A stretch of DNA of 64,000 nucleotides, from positions 434,001-498,000 of the forward strand of contig NZ_JAUSWY010000001.1 of assembly GCF_030815585.1 (NCBI RefSeq), given 5' to 3'. Origin of the DNA: Arthrobacter pascens. GTDB taxonomy: Bacteria > Actinomycetota > Actinomycetes > Actinomycetales > Micrococcaceae. The position numbers and the translations under genes are program-made. This document shows, in pieces, positions 33,833-42,780 of this stretch (positions within the stretch are counted from its first letter, which is position 1; each line of letters begins with the position of its first letter). The notes under the pieces are model-generated. The model worked only from the letters and a program-made list of their open reading frames with translations, was not told where the DNA came from and did no database searches.

Positions 33833-33871
33833 CGCTCTGCCTCGTTTCGCCGAAGGTGACCGCGCAGCATG

Positions 33872-34051
33872 CTACAGGCGGATTTCAGAATACGGGCGGC
33901 TGGGAAGGGTCCCCGGAATCCAGCGCTGCTCGGTGGGTTCCAAGGGAATCCGGCCACGGCCGTCGCGGATCACCAGGACGACCGTGCCGATCATGGCCGA
34001 CAACGACGCCAAGCCCAGGAAGATCAATACTACAACCATTGCCACAGACAT
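33872..34051 (-). CDS. 59-residue single-pass membrane protein
   Basis: A small ORF with good coding character. ATG 34049-34051 is preceded by GAGG at a 9-base spacing. One hydrophobic helix spans residues ~3-26 (MVVVLIFLGLASLSAMIG then TVVLVI), followed by a basic RDGRGRIP stretch and a ~30-residue hydrophilic tail ending PYSEIRL. No family recognised. It lies on the same strand as, and 40 bases upstream of, the aminotransferase-fold gene, so the two may share a transcript. Small size makes certainty moderate. Confidence 0.62.
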   Translation of the reverse strand: MSVAMVVVLIFLGLASLSAMIGTVVLVIRDGRGRIPLEPTEQRWIPGTLPSRPYSEIRL

Positions 34052-34213
34052 GCTTATGCACCTCGTGGCTCAATCCTACGACCGCCGGGGGTTCTGCAAT
34101 AGGCCGTGGTTGAGTCCGCTGCCCAGCTCAGACCCTCTCTCACCTTTGGTCAGTTTTGGCCGGACCCTCTCGCACTCTTGCCTGATCCGGCACCCAGGCC
34201 TTTAAACGCAAAA

Positions 34214-34289
34214 GGCCCGAGGTCCGGCATCCGGAAGCGTGCGTCAAAGCGACGAAGGAGCAGCACGCGGAGGATGCCGGCCTTGGGCC
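34214..34289 (-). terminator. Long 3' hairpin after crp with conserved apical core
   Basis: Outer arms 34214-34232 (GGCCCGAGGTCCGGCATCC) and 34272-34289 pair almost fully. Then come an internal loop GGAA/GGA, a GCGTGC (34237-34242) / GCACGC (34263-34268) stem and a 20-base apical loop. On the minus strand it lies beyond the crp stop and is followed by a U-run. The apical core is nearly identical to that of the hairpin at 47134-47210. The rest of 34052-34213 shows only two imperfect GACCCTCTC copies (34131, 34163). Confidence 0.7.
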
Positions 34290-34316
34290 GGACGCTTGTT
34301 GGGGCTTGCTACGGGG

Positions 34317-34994
34317 CTATCGCGAGCGCTGGCGGAGGCGCTGCATGTCCAGGATTACTACGGCGCGGGCTTCCAGGCGGAGCCAGCCGCGCTGTACGAA
34401 TTCGGCCAGGGCCTTATTGACCGTTTCACGGGATGCGCCAACCAGCTGTGCCAGTTCTTCCTGGGTGAGCTCGTGGGCTACCAGGACGCCATCCGTTGCC
34501 GGGCGGCCGAAGCGGTCTGCCAGGTCAAGGAGTGCCTTGGCCACGCGGCCGGGGACGTCCGAGAAGACAAGATCCGAGAGTGAATCGTTGGTGCGGCGCA
34601 GGCGGCGGGCCAGAGCCTGCAGGAGCTGCGCCGAGACCTCGGGGCGGGTGCGCAGCAGGGCGTTGAGGCTTTCGTTCCTCAGCCCGGCCAGGCGGGTCTC
34701 CGAGACGGCCGTCGCCGTGGCGGTCCGCGGGCTGGGGTCAAATAAGGCCATTTCGCCGAACAATTCGCCCGGGCCCAGGATAGCCAGGAGCGATTCGCGG
34801 CCGTCCGGGGACGTGCGGCCCAGCTTCACTTTGCCGGAGACGATGAAGTAGAGCTGGTCGCCCTGGTCGCCCTCGCGGAATACCGACGCACCGCGGGAAA
34901 GGTCCACCTCGGTCAGCTCGTCCGTCAGCAGACGGAATGCTTCGTCGTCGAGCGTGGCGAAAAGGGGTGCTCGGCGCAGTACCTCGATGTCCAT
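34317..34994 (-). CDS. crp: Crp/Fnr-family cAMP-type global regulator (GlxR/Crp-like)
   Basis: A 225-residue regulator. Residues ~1-115 form the cyclic-nucleotide domain (LYFIVSGKVKLGR, and the phosphate-binding cassette GELFGEMALFDPSPRTATATA). A dimer helix follows, then the winged HTH (LTQEELAQLVGASRETVNKALAEFVQRGWLRL). The PRTATA sequence and HTH match actinobacterial GlxR/Crp proteins that bind TGTGA-N6-TCACA sites. ATG 34992-34994 follows GGAGA. It is divergent from the MarP-like protease. A matching site exists 150 bases upstream of acs in this window. Confidence 0.95.
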   Translation of the reverse strand: MDIEVLRRAPLFATLDDEAFRLLTDELTEVDLSRGASVFREGDQGDQLYFIVSGKVKLGRTSPDGRESLLAILGPGELFGEMALFDPSPRTATATAVSETRLAGLRNESLNALLRTRPEVSAQLLQALARRLRRTNDSLSDLVFSDVPGRVAKALLDLADRFGRPATDGVLVAHELTQEELAQLVGASRETVNKALAEFVQRGWLRLEARAVVILDMQRLRQRSR

Positions 34995-35257
34995 GTAATC
35001 TCCTGAATAAAATGTGTCGGCTGTGGCGCTTGTGCCATTGTTTCAGAATTTTGAAGGTTCTGTGACGTACTTGGCAGCCGAAACGCCCTAAAGGACGGCA
35101 GAGAGTACCCATTCACGCGGCCGGATGCTGCTTGCCGCCCACCTGCACGGCACCCTTCCGGTCAAATGTCGGGGAGAATCCGGGGCCGCCGTCGTCCACA
35201 GAAGAATGCCAGCATGCACCACTAGAATGAGGGCTCGACCGCTTATAAGGAGCCTTG
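34995..35257. promoter_or_regulatory. Divergent crp / marP intergenic region
   Basis: A 263-base non-coding region. It contains an AT-rich inverted segment around 35040-35060 (TTCAGAATTTTGAAGG) and the ribosome site AAGGAG (35247-35252) of the protease gene. A TGTGACGTAC half-site for Crp at about 35062 lacks a good second half. No other element recognised. Confidence 0.4.
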
Positions 35258-36442
35258 GTGTTTGGCTTGACTGTTCTGGACCTGGCGTTGATCCTGGCGC
35301 TGCTGTCCTACCTGATCTACGGCCTGCGCAACGGCTTCCTGGTGACCCTCGGTGGGATCGCCGGTTTTGCTGCCGGGGCGGTGGCTGCGTTTTTCGCCGT
35401 GCCCCTGGTCAGCGGCTATGTGGATGACTCCGGGTGGAGGCTGACCGCGATTGTGGCCGCCACGGTCGTGCTGGTGGCACTGGGACACGGCCTGGGCACC
35501 ATGATCGGGCGGAGAATCCGCGGCGCCGTGCGGATCCAGCCACTGCGGGCAGTGGACCGGCTGCTGGGCGGTGCCGTCAATGTGGTGGTCTCCGCATTGG
35601 TCATGTCCCTGCTCGCCTTCAGCATCAGCGCGCTGGGTGTGCCGTTTGTCTCCCAGCAGCTGGCCGAGTCCAAGGTGATCCGGTTCATCGACGGCCTGAC
35701 GCCCACGCCGGTCAAGGCCACCATGGCGCAACTGCGGTCCACTGTGATCGGCAACGGAATTCCCATCCTGCTTGAAGGCCTGCGGCCGGGCGAACCCGTG
35801 CCTGTTCCCAACGCCAGCACCGACACGCCCGCGCTGAACCAGGCGGCGGAATCGGTCCTGAAAATCGCGGGAACTGCCTACGAATGCGGCCAGAACCAGA
35901 CCGGCACCGGCTTTGTGGTGTCCCCCGGTCGGGTTGTGACGAATGCCCATGTGGTGGCGGGCGTGTCGCAGCCGGTTGTGGAGATCCCGGACGGCGGAGC
36001 GATGCCCGGTCGGGTGGTCTACTTCGACACCAAACACGATCTCGCAGTCCTGGCCGTTGACGGGCTGCCCTCCGAACCGCTGGCGCTCAGCCCTGACCTC
36101 CCGAACGGCAGCCCGGCCGCCTTCGCCGGATATCCGCACGGCGGCCCGTTCCAGTCCAAGCCGGCCACAGTCCAGGACATCAGCACCGTGCTGGTGCCGG
36201 ACATTTACGGCAACAACTCATCACCGGAGGAGATCTACCGCCTGGCCGGCGACGTCCAGCCCGGAAACTCCGGTGGGCCGCTGCTCACCACTGAAGGCCT
36301 GGTGGCCGGCGTGATCTTTGCCAAGGCGACGTCCGACGCCGGGATGGGCTTTGCCATCACCATGAACGACCTGACCCCGGTTGCGTCCCAGGCTTCCGGC
36401 CTGAGCGCCCCCGTGTCATCCGGGCAGTGCATCCAGAAGTAG
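35258..36442 (+). CDS. MarP-like membrane serine protease (CvpA + trypsin domains)
   Basis: About 394 residues. Four hydrophobic helices (~residues 5-115, CvpA/colicin V production-like) are followed by an external chymotrypsin-like protease with catalytic His in VVTNAHVVAG, Asp in KHDLAVLAV and Ser in VQPGNSGGPLLT. Cys in AYECGQNQ and in the C-terminal SSGQCIQK are positioned for the disulfide known in mycobacterial MarP (Rv3671c), a protease needed for acid and oxidative resistance. GTG 35258 (5 bases after AAGGAG) is preferred over TTG 35255. It is divergent from crp; an adjacent nth/Nudix pair, as in mycobacteria, has been displaced about 14.6 kb to the right. Confidence 0.93.
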   Translation: MFGLTVLDLALILALLSYLIYGLRNGFLVTLGGIAGFAAGAVAAFFAVPLVSGYVDDSGWRLTAIVAATVVLVALGHGLGTMIGRRIRGAVRIQPLRAVDRLLGGAVNVVVSALVMSLLAFSISALGVPFVSQQLAESKVIRFIDGLTPTPVKATMAQLRSTVIGNGIPILLEGLRPGEPVPVPNASTDTPALNQAAESVLKIAGTAYECGQNQTGTGFVVSPGRVVTNAHVVAGVSQPVVEIPDGGAMPGRVVYFDTKHDLAVLAVDGLPSEPLALSPDLPNGSPAAFAGYPHGGPFQSKPATVQDISTVLVPDIYGNNSSPEEIYRLAGDVQPGNSGGPLLTTEGLVAGVIFAKATSDAGMGFAITMNDLTPVASQASGLSAPVSSGQCIQK

Positions 36443-36454
36443 GGAGCCTGTGAG

Positions 36455-37494
36455 TCAGAGCCACTCGAGGCTTTGGCCGTGCGGGCCCGTGATGGCCACC
36501 GGCCGGCCGTTGTGGGTGAGCAGGAACCTGCCAAGGATCCGCTGCGGATCCACCTCCGGCACCACGTTGGACCCGTCCTCCTGGTCGATCACCATGTGGC
36601 CCTCGTTGGACAGCCAGTGACAGCCCCGGCTGGCCTCGAGTTCCCGGATGGTCTCGCGGAACCTGGATCGGCCGTTGGCGTTGAGGTAGCCCATCACGGC
36701 ACATGGTGGAAAACCACCAGGGCGGCGCCGGCGGGTGCCTGCGCAGCAACGTCGACCAGCTGGTCATTGAGGTCTCCGGCGATCAGGAACGGGGGATCCT
36801 GCTGCACAATGGCCACGGCCTGGCGCAGCCTCATGAGCCGGAAGTCCTGCTCGGGCCAGACGAGCGCTTCCAGCCAGGCGACGTCGTCGGCGTTGTTCAC
36901 ATCCAGCGGGTTCAGGTCGATGCCCGCCCGCCACACCACCTGCGGAAGCTCGGCCGGCAAGGGAACCGGGCCGCTGGTGACGCACCTTAGGACGGGAGGC
37001 TCACCTCCGGTTCGCACCGCCTGGTCCGGAGACAGCCGGGTGACGGTGGTGCCGTCGTCGAACTCGTAGCCGTACCGGTCGGGGAACAGCACCAGACCGG
37101 CCGACGCCCCGACTTCGATCAGGGCCAAAGGCTTCCTTTCAGCCGCTGAGATTGCAGCCAGCGAGGGCAGTAGAGCGGCGCAGCGGCCGGCCTCGTTGGT
37201 CTGCGTGGAACGCGAGAGGACAATCCTGCTGACGGCAGTCCAATGGTCTTCCAGGAAACCGCGGAACTGCGCGTACGGGCCGGCCCCAGCACCCAGAAAC
37301 CGTGCAGCGGCAAGAAGCAGGTTGGGCTGGCGCTTGTCGTGCGGCCACTGGTCGATCCGGGAGATCATCTGGGGGTCATCTGCGATGCCGAGCGTCCACT
37401 CGGCGTAGCAGGGGGAGGAGCCGGGCGCTTCCACCAGGCCAAAATGCCGGTACCACGAGGCGGTGCGGCTGGCGGATATCGGCGCGGCGGCCAT
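36455..37494 (-). pseudogene. DUF2332 protein split by a frameshift
   Basis: A DUF2332 family protein of unknown function. The first 266 residues run from ATG 37494 and include SWYRHFGLVEAPGSSPCYAEWTLGIADD, PLALIEVGASAGLVLFPDRYGYEF and DLNPLDVNNADDVAWLEALVWPEQ, ending VVFHHVP at a stop (36694-36696). The remaining family C-terminus (VMGYLNANGRSRFRETIREL, then FLLTHNGRPVAITGPHGQSLEWL) continues in another frame. The second frame opens with a GTGA overlap that could mimic translational coupling, but the motif VVFHxxVMGYL normally lies within one chain. One missing base near 36697-36710 would explain it. Its stop lies 12 bases from that of the protease gene (convergent). Confidence 0.8.
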
Positions 37495-37496
37495 TT

Positions 37497-37961
37497 CTAC
37501 AGGGCTTCCGCCAGATAGTCGATGGCGAGCTTGTAGCCGAACACGCCCGCCCCCACGATCACCGCTGCACAGACCGGGGACAGGAACGAGTGGTGCCGGA
37601 ACTCCTCGCGCTGGTGCACATTGGTGATGTGGACCTCCACCGCCGGTAGCTGAACCGCCGCGAGCGCGTCGCGGAGGGCAACTGAGGTGTGGGTGAAGGC
37701 GCCGGCGTTGATCACAATCCCGACGGCGCTGCCCCGGGCGGCGTGAATAGTATCCAACAGGACGCCCTCATGGTTGGACTGGACGCACTCCGCCGTGAAG
37801 CCGTGGACCTCAGCTGCACCGCGGGCCAGCTGTTCAACATCGGCAAGGGTGGAGGTGCCGTATTTTTCCGGCTCGCGGGTTCCCAGAAGGTTCAGGTTGG
37901 GCCCGTTGATCACAAGGATGGTGCCGCGGCCGGCTTCGGCGGCGGTTGAGGCTTCAGTCAT
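37497..37961 (-). CDS. aroQ: Type II 3-dehydroquinate dehydratase
   Basis: Third step of the shikimate pathway: 3-dehydroquinate to 3-dehydroshikimate. 154 residues with [21 protein letters not shown] (active-site loop with Arg and Tyr), [33 protein letters not shown] (catalytic His region), [23 protein letters not shown] (H and R) and [15 protein letters not shown]. The ATG 37959-37961 gives a short N-terminal extension; GGAGG sits only 1 base before it, unusually close, so the exact start is open. It lies 2 bases upstream of the DUF2332 ATG, same strand. Confidence 0.95.
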   Translation of the reverse strand: MTEASTAAEAGRGTILVINGPNLNLLGTREPEKYGTSTLADVEQLARGAAEVHGFTAECVQSNHEGVLLDTIHAARGSAVGIVINAGAFTHTSVALRDALAAVQLPAVEVHITNVHQREEFRHHSFLSPVCAAVIVGAGVFGYKLAIDYLAEAL

Positions 37962-37985
37962 GCCTCCAAATGTATAGGCTGGCTT

Positions 37986-38029
37986 GGCCTGCCGTGCATT
38001 GCGTGCCAGAGGAGAAGGCACGGCAGGCC
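37986..38029 (-). terminator. 12-bp stem hairpin after alpha-galactosidase
   Basis: A perfect inverted repeat GGCCTGCCGTGC (37986-37997) / GCACGGCAGGCC (38018-38029) with a 20-base loop lies just beyond the alpha-galactosidase stop on the minus strand. No U-tract follows, as with many actinobacterial terminators. Confidence 0.65.
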
Positions 38030-38041
38030 ACCCAATCGCCG

Positions 38042-40228
38042 CTACGCCGCCGTGAACCTTAGAAGAACGGCATGCTCCGGGTTCAGGATCGGTATGGGAA
38101 GCCCGACTTCGGCCAGGAACCGGCCGTTGGCAACGGCCCCGTCTGCCAGCCACGCCGGCGGCCGGACCTGCGTGTACGTGTGGGCGTAGTCGACGTCTCC
38201 GGGTACCGGGAAGATGGCTTCCACCCGGTAGGTGCGGTCCGGTTCCAGCCCCGGAATCGCGACCCTGCCCGGCTGTTCAGCGAACGCCGTGCGGGTTCTG
38301 ACCAGGGCGAACAGCGCCGTCGTCGAACCTTCACCCATGTCTGCTCCGCCGTCGGCCACCACGCCGTGGAGCATGAGCGAGTCATCAGCGACGTCGGCGC
38401 GGATCATCCGGCCGCTGTGGATCAGGTCCCGGTGTTCCTTGTAGAGGCCGATGAAGCGCTTGAGTTCCTCGCGCTCGGCGCCCTGGACACTGCGGACGTC
38501 CCATTCCATGCCGAAATGGCCGAAAAGTGCGGTGATGGCGCGGAACGAGAGATCGTGGGTGCGGGCTGTGGTGTGAGAGGTGGTGGGGCCGATGTGCCCG
38601 CCCACGAGTTCCGGCGGCACCACCAGCCCGGTCCAGCGCTGGATGGTCTGCCGCTCCAGGGCGTCGTTGCAGTCCGAGGCCCAGATGCGGTCGGTGCGCT
38701 CCAGGATCCCCAGGTCCACCCGGGCGCCGCCGGAGGAGCAGCTTTCAATCTCGACGCCGGGATGGGCCTTGCGGAGCTCGTCAAACAGCCTGTAGGCCGC
38801 CCGCGTCTGTTCGTGGACGGAGGAGCGACCGGCGTGGCCGTGTTCGATCAGGTCGCGGTTCTGGTCCCACTTGAGGTAGCTGATGTTGTTTCCGCGCAGG
38901 AGCGCGTCCATGCGGTCGAAAATGTACTGCCAGGCGTCCGGGTTCACGAGGTCAATGATGTGCTGAGTCCGCCACTCCAGTGGGAGCCTGCCGCCGTCCT
39001 TGTGCGAGGGCACTGCCGGGCCAACAATCCACTCGGGGTGTGCCCGGGCAATATCGGAATCCAGGTTGACCATTTCCGGCTCCACCCACAGGCCGAATTC
39101 CATACCGTGCGAGGTGACGGCGTCGATCAGCGGCGTGAACCCGTTGGGCCACAACGACTCATCCACGTACCAGTCGCCCAGGCCGGCGCGGTCGTCCCGG
39201 CGTCCGCGGAACCAGCCGTCGTCGAGCACAAACCGCTCCACGCCCAGCTCGGCGGCGGAGTCGGCCAGCTCGATCAGCGTATCCAGATTGTGGTCGAAGT
39301 AGACCGCTTCCCAGGTGTTGAGCACCACGGGACGGGGCTTGCCGCCGCCCGCAGCAGGCATGACGTGGTGGGGCCGGGACCGGAACCAGCTGTAGAAAGC
39401 TTCGCTGATGCCGTCCAGTCCGCGGTCCGAGTAGGCGGCGAAGAGTGCGGGCGTGGTGTAGCTGCCGCCGGGCTGGAGGATGACCTCCGCCGGGCCCAGG
39501 AGTTCGGAGCCGCCGATCATGGTGCGGCCGTCCCCGATGCTGTCCGCGAACTGTTCGTGGTTTCCGCTCCAGGCAAGGTGGGTTGCCCAGACCTTGCCCT
39601 GGCGGTTGCCGAAGCCTTCGGTGCCGGCAGCGAACAGCAGCGAGGAGTCGTGGCCGGTGCGGCCGTGCCGGCCAGTCCGGACCCAGGTCCCCTGCTGGAT
39701 GGACCGGCGCTGGGGGTGGTTTTCACGGCACCAGCGTCCGGTCAGGTCAAGGAGTTCGACGGCGTCCGGAGCCACTGGCAGGACCGTGGCCAGTTCGTCG
39801 AGCTGATAGGGGGTGGTGCCGTCGTTGGTGATGGTGTGGCGCAGCTCCAGCAGGCCGCCGTCGTGCAGTGTCAGGGAAGACTCAACGGTGATGCCGGCAT
39901 CGGCGTCGGATTGCACGATGACAGCGGAGTTGCAGTCGGTGGCGGCAGTCACGACGCGCAGGCGGGCGGAGAAATCCAGACCGGAGACGCCGTCGGCAAT
40001 GCGGTGGCCGCGGAGTGCAGGCCTGCCGCGCCAGCTCGACGACGCCTGAGGCAGAAGACCGGCTGTGACAGTGGCGTCCACCGCGGAGTGGGGGACGGGC
40101 TCGCCCAGGATGGCGAGATCCGGCAGGGTGGCGCCCAAATCGGCGCCCCAATGGATAATCTCGGCCTCCCCGCTGTTGAAGCTGATCACCAGGCTGGTGC
40201 CGGCGGTTCGGAGGTGGAGCGGATCCAT
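38042..40228 (-). CDS. Alpha-galactosidase, GH36 family
   Basis: A 728-residue retaining glycosidase that hydrolyses terminal alpha-galactosides such as melibiose or raffinose. An N-terminal beta-sandwich (to ~residue 290) is followed by the TIM barrel with [41 protein letters not shown] (nucleophile Asp near residue 455) and [28 protein letters not shown] (acid/base Asp near residue 519), and a small C-terminal domain. No signal peptide, so cytoplasmic, acting on imported oligosaccharides. ATG 40226-40228 fits the family N-terminus. Last gene of the ABC importer operon, separated from the binding protein by a strong hairpin. Confidence 0.95.
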   Translation of the reverse strand: MDPLHLRTAGTSLVISFNSGEAEIIHWGADLGATLPDLAILGEPVPHSAVDATVTAGLLPQASSSWRGRPALRGHRIADGVSGLDFSARLRVVTAATDCNSAVIVQSDADAGITVESSLTLHDGGLLELRHTITNDGTTPYQLDELATVLPVAPDAVELLDLTGRWCRENHPQRRSIQQGTWVRTGRHGRTGHDSSLLFAAGTEGFGNRQGKVWATHLAWSGNHEQFADSIGDGRTMIGGSELLGPAEVILQPGGSYTTPALFAAYSDRGLDGISEAFYSWFRSRPHHVMPAAGGGKPRPVVLNTWEAVYFDHNLDTLIELADSAAELGVERFVLDDGWFRGRRDDRAGLGDWYVDESLWPNGFTPLIDAVTSHGMEFGLWVEPEMVNLDSDIARAHPEWIVGPAVPSHKDGGRLPLEWRTQHIIDLVNPDAWQYIFDRMDALLRGNNISYLKWDQNRDLIEHGHAGRSSVHEQTRAAYRLFDELRKAHPGVEIESCSSGGARVDLGILERTDRIWASDCNDALERQTIQRWTGLVVPPELVGGHIGPTTSHTTARTHDLSFRAITALFGHFGMEWDVRSVQGAEREELKRFIGLYKEHRDLIHSGRMIRADVADDSLMLHGVVADGGADMGEGSTTALFALVRTRTAFAEQPGRVAIPGLEPDRTYRVEAIFPVPGDVDYAHTYTQVRPPAWLADGAVANGRFLAEVGLPIPILNPEHAVLLRFTAA

Positions 40229-40313
40229 AGGTATATCTCTTTCAGTAATGATGATGTGCGTTCGGTGACGCAGGACGGTGGTGCTGTTGAGTGGCTTCGA
40301 TGGAGCGGGGGAA

Positions 40314-40355
40314 TCCGGATGCCGCCGTCGCGAGGAGGGAACGGCGGCATCCGGA
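40314..40355 (-). promoter_or_regulatory. Intercistronic stem-loop after the binding-protein gene
   Basis: A perfect 15-base stem TCCGGATGCCGCCGT (40314-40328) / ACGGCGGCATCCGGA (40341-40355) with a 12-base loop, 39 bases after the binding-protein stop. No U-tract follows. It probably protects the upstream mRNA and lowers read-through, giving more binding protein than galactosidase. Confidence 0.72.
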
Positions 40356-40394
40356 ACGGGTGACTGCAGCCACACCCGCAGTCACGTCTTACGC

Positions 40395-41735
40395 CTACTT
40401 GAAGAGGGCGTTGACCTTCTCGTTGGCCTCTGTGAAGGAGCTGGCAGGCTTCTTGCCCGAGATCACGGCGTCCATGGCGGGCTTCATGATGCCCTCGACC
40501 TTGGCCGCCTTGTCCGCGATCGGGAAGAGGAAGGTGGTGCCTTCCTTCACGTGTGTGGTGAAGGCCGAGACGTCCGTGCCCTTGGCCTTGAATGCCTCGG
40601 CTGCCTTCTCGGAGGAGGTGGTGATGGCGGGGAACACGACGCCCTTGCTGGCCACTACGTCCTGGCAGGCGGTGGAGGCGAGGTATTCCACCCATTTGAC
40701 GGATGCTGCCGGGTTTTTGGTGCCGGCCCAGATTGAGTCGGCCAGGCCGTTGAACATGCTGGCGCGCTGGCCGTCCGGTCCCTTGGGTGTGGGGGCGATG
40801 CCTGTTTCCACGCCCTTGTAGCTGGTGTACTGGCCGATCATCCAGGAACCGCTGGTGTTGATGGCGGCCTTGCCTGCGCCGAAGGTGTCCTGCATCTCGG
40901 TGCCTACTGTGGTTTCAAGCTTGGGCATGTAGCCCTTTTCCACGAGTCCTGCCCACCAGGTGATGGTTTCCTGGAACTTGGGGTCGTCGTAGTTGAATTT
41001 CTTGCCCCACGGGTTTTTGTCGGTGTGGGTCCAGCCGGTGGTGGCCGTGAGGAAGCTCCACTGTGTCTGGCCCATGCCTGCGCTGCCGTCTTCAAGGCCC
41101 AGGCCGTAAGTGGCAACGTTGTTTTTGTCGAAGCCGGCCTCGTCGCCGCGCACGCCGTTCTTGTCCACGGTCAGGTGGGCAATGGCCTTCTCGTAGCTGC
41201 CGCCGTCCTTGGGGTTCCAGTCGAGGTTCTTCAGCTGTTCCTCGGTGAGACCGGCATCAGCCACCAGCTTCTTGTTGTAGAACATGGCAATGGTGTCCCA
41301 GTCCTTGGGCAGGCCATAGCGTTTGCCGTCCTCGGCCACCCAGAGGTCGGCCAGGCCCTCGTTGTAGATGCTCAGGTCGAGCTTGTCGTTCTTGACGGCG
41401 TCGTCCAGGGCGAGGAGCTGTTTGTTGGAGGCGAACTCCGGGTACTTGGCCAGGTGGTCGGTGAAAACGTCCGGTGCGGTGCCGGCAACGAAGCCGTTGG
41501 TCAGGGTGGTCCAGTAGTCGTCCCAGCCGCGCTGGGTGACCTTGACCTTGATATCGGGGTTGGCCTTGGTGAAGTCATCAGCGCACTGCTGGTAGGCAGG
41601 GAGCTGGTTGGCGTCCCAGAGCCAGTAGTTGATCTCGCCCTTGGCCTCGGTGGAGGCTGGAGCGGGTGCGCCGCAGGCGGACAGGGACAGGGCAATGGCA
41701 GCGGCAGCAGCGGCGACGCCAAGCGTTTTTTTCAT
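40395..41735 (-). CDS. ABC sugar-binding lipoprotein
   Basis: A 446-residue extracellular solute-binding protein (family 1). The signal peptide ends in the lipobox LSAC (Cys ~21), so it is lipid-anchored outside the membrane. Mature features: GEINYWLWDANQLPAYQQCADDF, GWDDYWTTLTNGFVAGTAPDVFTDHLAKYPEF, and the C-terminal SVKWVEYLASTACQDVV. Operon order on the minus strand is permease, permease, this gene, alpha-galactosidase, so the ligand is probably an alpha-galactoside. No ATPase is encoded; a shared MsiK-like ATPase elsewhere is presumed. The 89-base gap upstream contains several GTTCCAC copies (minus strand). Confidence 0.92.
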   Translation of the reverse strand: MKKTLGVAAAAAAIALSLSACGAPAPASTEAKGEINYWLWDANQLPAYQQCADDFTKANPDIKVKVTQRGWDDYWTTLTNGFVAGTAPDVFTDHLAKYPEFASNKQLLALDDAVKNDKLDLSIYNEGLADLWVAEDGKRYGLPKDWDTIAMFYNKKLVADAGLTEEQLKNLDWNPKDGGSYEKAIAHLTVDKNGVRGDEAGFDKNNVATYGLGLEDGSAGMGQTQWSFLTATTGWTHTDKNPWGKKFNYDDPKFQETITWWAGLVEKGYMPKLETTVGTEMQDTFGAGKAAINTSGSWMIGQYTSYKGVETGIAPTPKGPDGQRASMFNGLADSIWAGTKNPAASVKWVEYLASTACQDVVASKGVVFPAITTSSEKAAEAFKAKGTDVSAFTTHVKEGTTFLFPIADKAAKVEGIMKPAMDAVISGKKPASSFTEANEKVNALFK

Positions 41736-41824
41736 GGTGGGCCTTTCGGTTCATGCAGGGGCGGAACGGGGGAGTGTGGAACTGAAGGAACAGTGGAACT
41801 GTGGAGCCGGTGGAACAGGGGGGA

Positions 41825-42769
41825 TTATTTGATTCCGGAGAAGCCGATGGAGTTCACTACCTTCTTGCCGAAGGCGATGAAGAGCAGGAGGACCGGCAGG
41901 GCGGCGATGAGGGTCGCCGCCATGAGGCCGGACCAGTCGGGGGCGCCTTGCGGGGACTGGGACTTGAAGACACCCAGGCCAACGGTGAGGACCCGGACGC
42001 TCTCGTCCTGGCCGACCAGAAGCGGCCAGAAGTATTCGTTCCAGGTGCCGATGAAGGTCAACAACGCCAGCGTGGCCAAGGGGGCCGCGGCGTTGGGCAG
42101 CACAATCTTGAAGTAGATGCGGAACTTGCTGGCGCCGTCGAGCATGGCAGCTTCCTCCACTTCCCGGGACATGCTCAGGAAGAACTGGCGCAGGAAGAAG
42201 ATCGCGAAGGGCGTCATGAACAGGAACGGCAGGATGATGCCGGCGTAGGTGTTCAGGAGACCCAGGTTCTTGATCATCAGGAAGTTGGGCAGGGCCGTGA
42301 AGATCGGCGGCACCATCATGGTGGCCAGGAAGAGTGCGAACACTTTCTCCCGCCCGGGCCAGCGCAGCCGGGAGAAGGCATAGGCGGCCATGGAGCTGAA
42401 GAACACCTGTCCGACGGTGACCACGGTGGAGACAATGATGGAGCTGCGCAAGTACCACCAGAAGTTGATGGCCGCACCGGACCCGCCCTCGGCAATGGCT
42501 TCCTCAGGGGTTTGCAGGCCCAAAACGCGTTTGAAGGCGCCCCAGCTGAAGTCGGCAGGCAGGAGGTTGCCGGAGTTGGCCGCGAGGGAATGGTTGCTGG
42601 ACAGGGCGGTGCGGAGCATCCACAGGAACGGCGCAATGGTCACCACCAGCGCGATGGCCACGAGGGTCCAGGCTCCCGCACGTCGCCAGTTGAACGGCTT
42701 GCGGGGCTTGATGATGGCTGCGCGGGCCGGGGCGGCCGCGTCGTTGCGTGAGGGAGTCGAAGTAGTCAT
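41825..42769 (-). CDS. ABC sugar permease, MalG-type
   Basis: A 314-residue inner-membrane permease with six hydrophobic helices and the EAA cytoplasmic loop EVEEAAMLDGASKFRIYFKIVLPNAAAP that contacts the ATPase. It begins MTTSTPSRND. It starts 11 bases after the partner permease stop and precedes the binding protein. The C-terminal end GKKVVNSIGFSGIK is typical of MalG-type permeases (VxGlTaGAvKG-like end). It imports the sugar delivered by the lipoprotein. Confidence 0.93.
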   Translation of the reverse strand: MTTSTPSRNDAAAPARAAIIKPRKPFNWRRAGAWTLVAIALVVTIAPFLWMLRTALSSNHSLAANSGNLLPADFSWGAFKRVLGLQTPEEAIAEGGSGAAINFWWYLRSSIIVSTVVTVGQVFFSSMAAYAFSRLRWPGREKVFALFLATMMVPPIFTALPNFLMIKNLGLLNTYAGIILPFLFMTPFAIFFLRQFFLSMSREVEEAAMLDGASKFRIYFKIVLPNAAAPLATLALLTFIGTWNEYFWPLLVGQDESVRVLTVGLGVFKSQSPQGAPDWSGLMAATLIAALPVLLLFIAFGKKVVNSIGFSGIK

Positions 42770-42780
42770 TGCGGGGGTCC

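Noticed and set aside
33885..34073. Cysteine/histidine-containing 62-codon minus-strand frame
   Set aside because: It overlaps, in another frame, the 59-residue membrane-protein ORF that has a better ribosome site and coherent hydrophobic helix.
34131..34175. Two GACCCTCTC copies as a CRISPR-like or satellite repeat
   Set aside because: Only two imperfect copies 32 bases apart, with no regular spacers and no cas genes in the window.
38072..40363. 763-codon open frame opposite the alpha-galactosidase
   Set aside because: The minus strand has GH36 catalytic motifs throughout; the plus frame has no family features.
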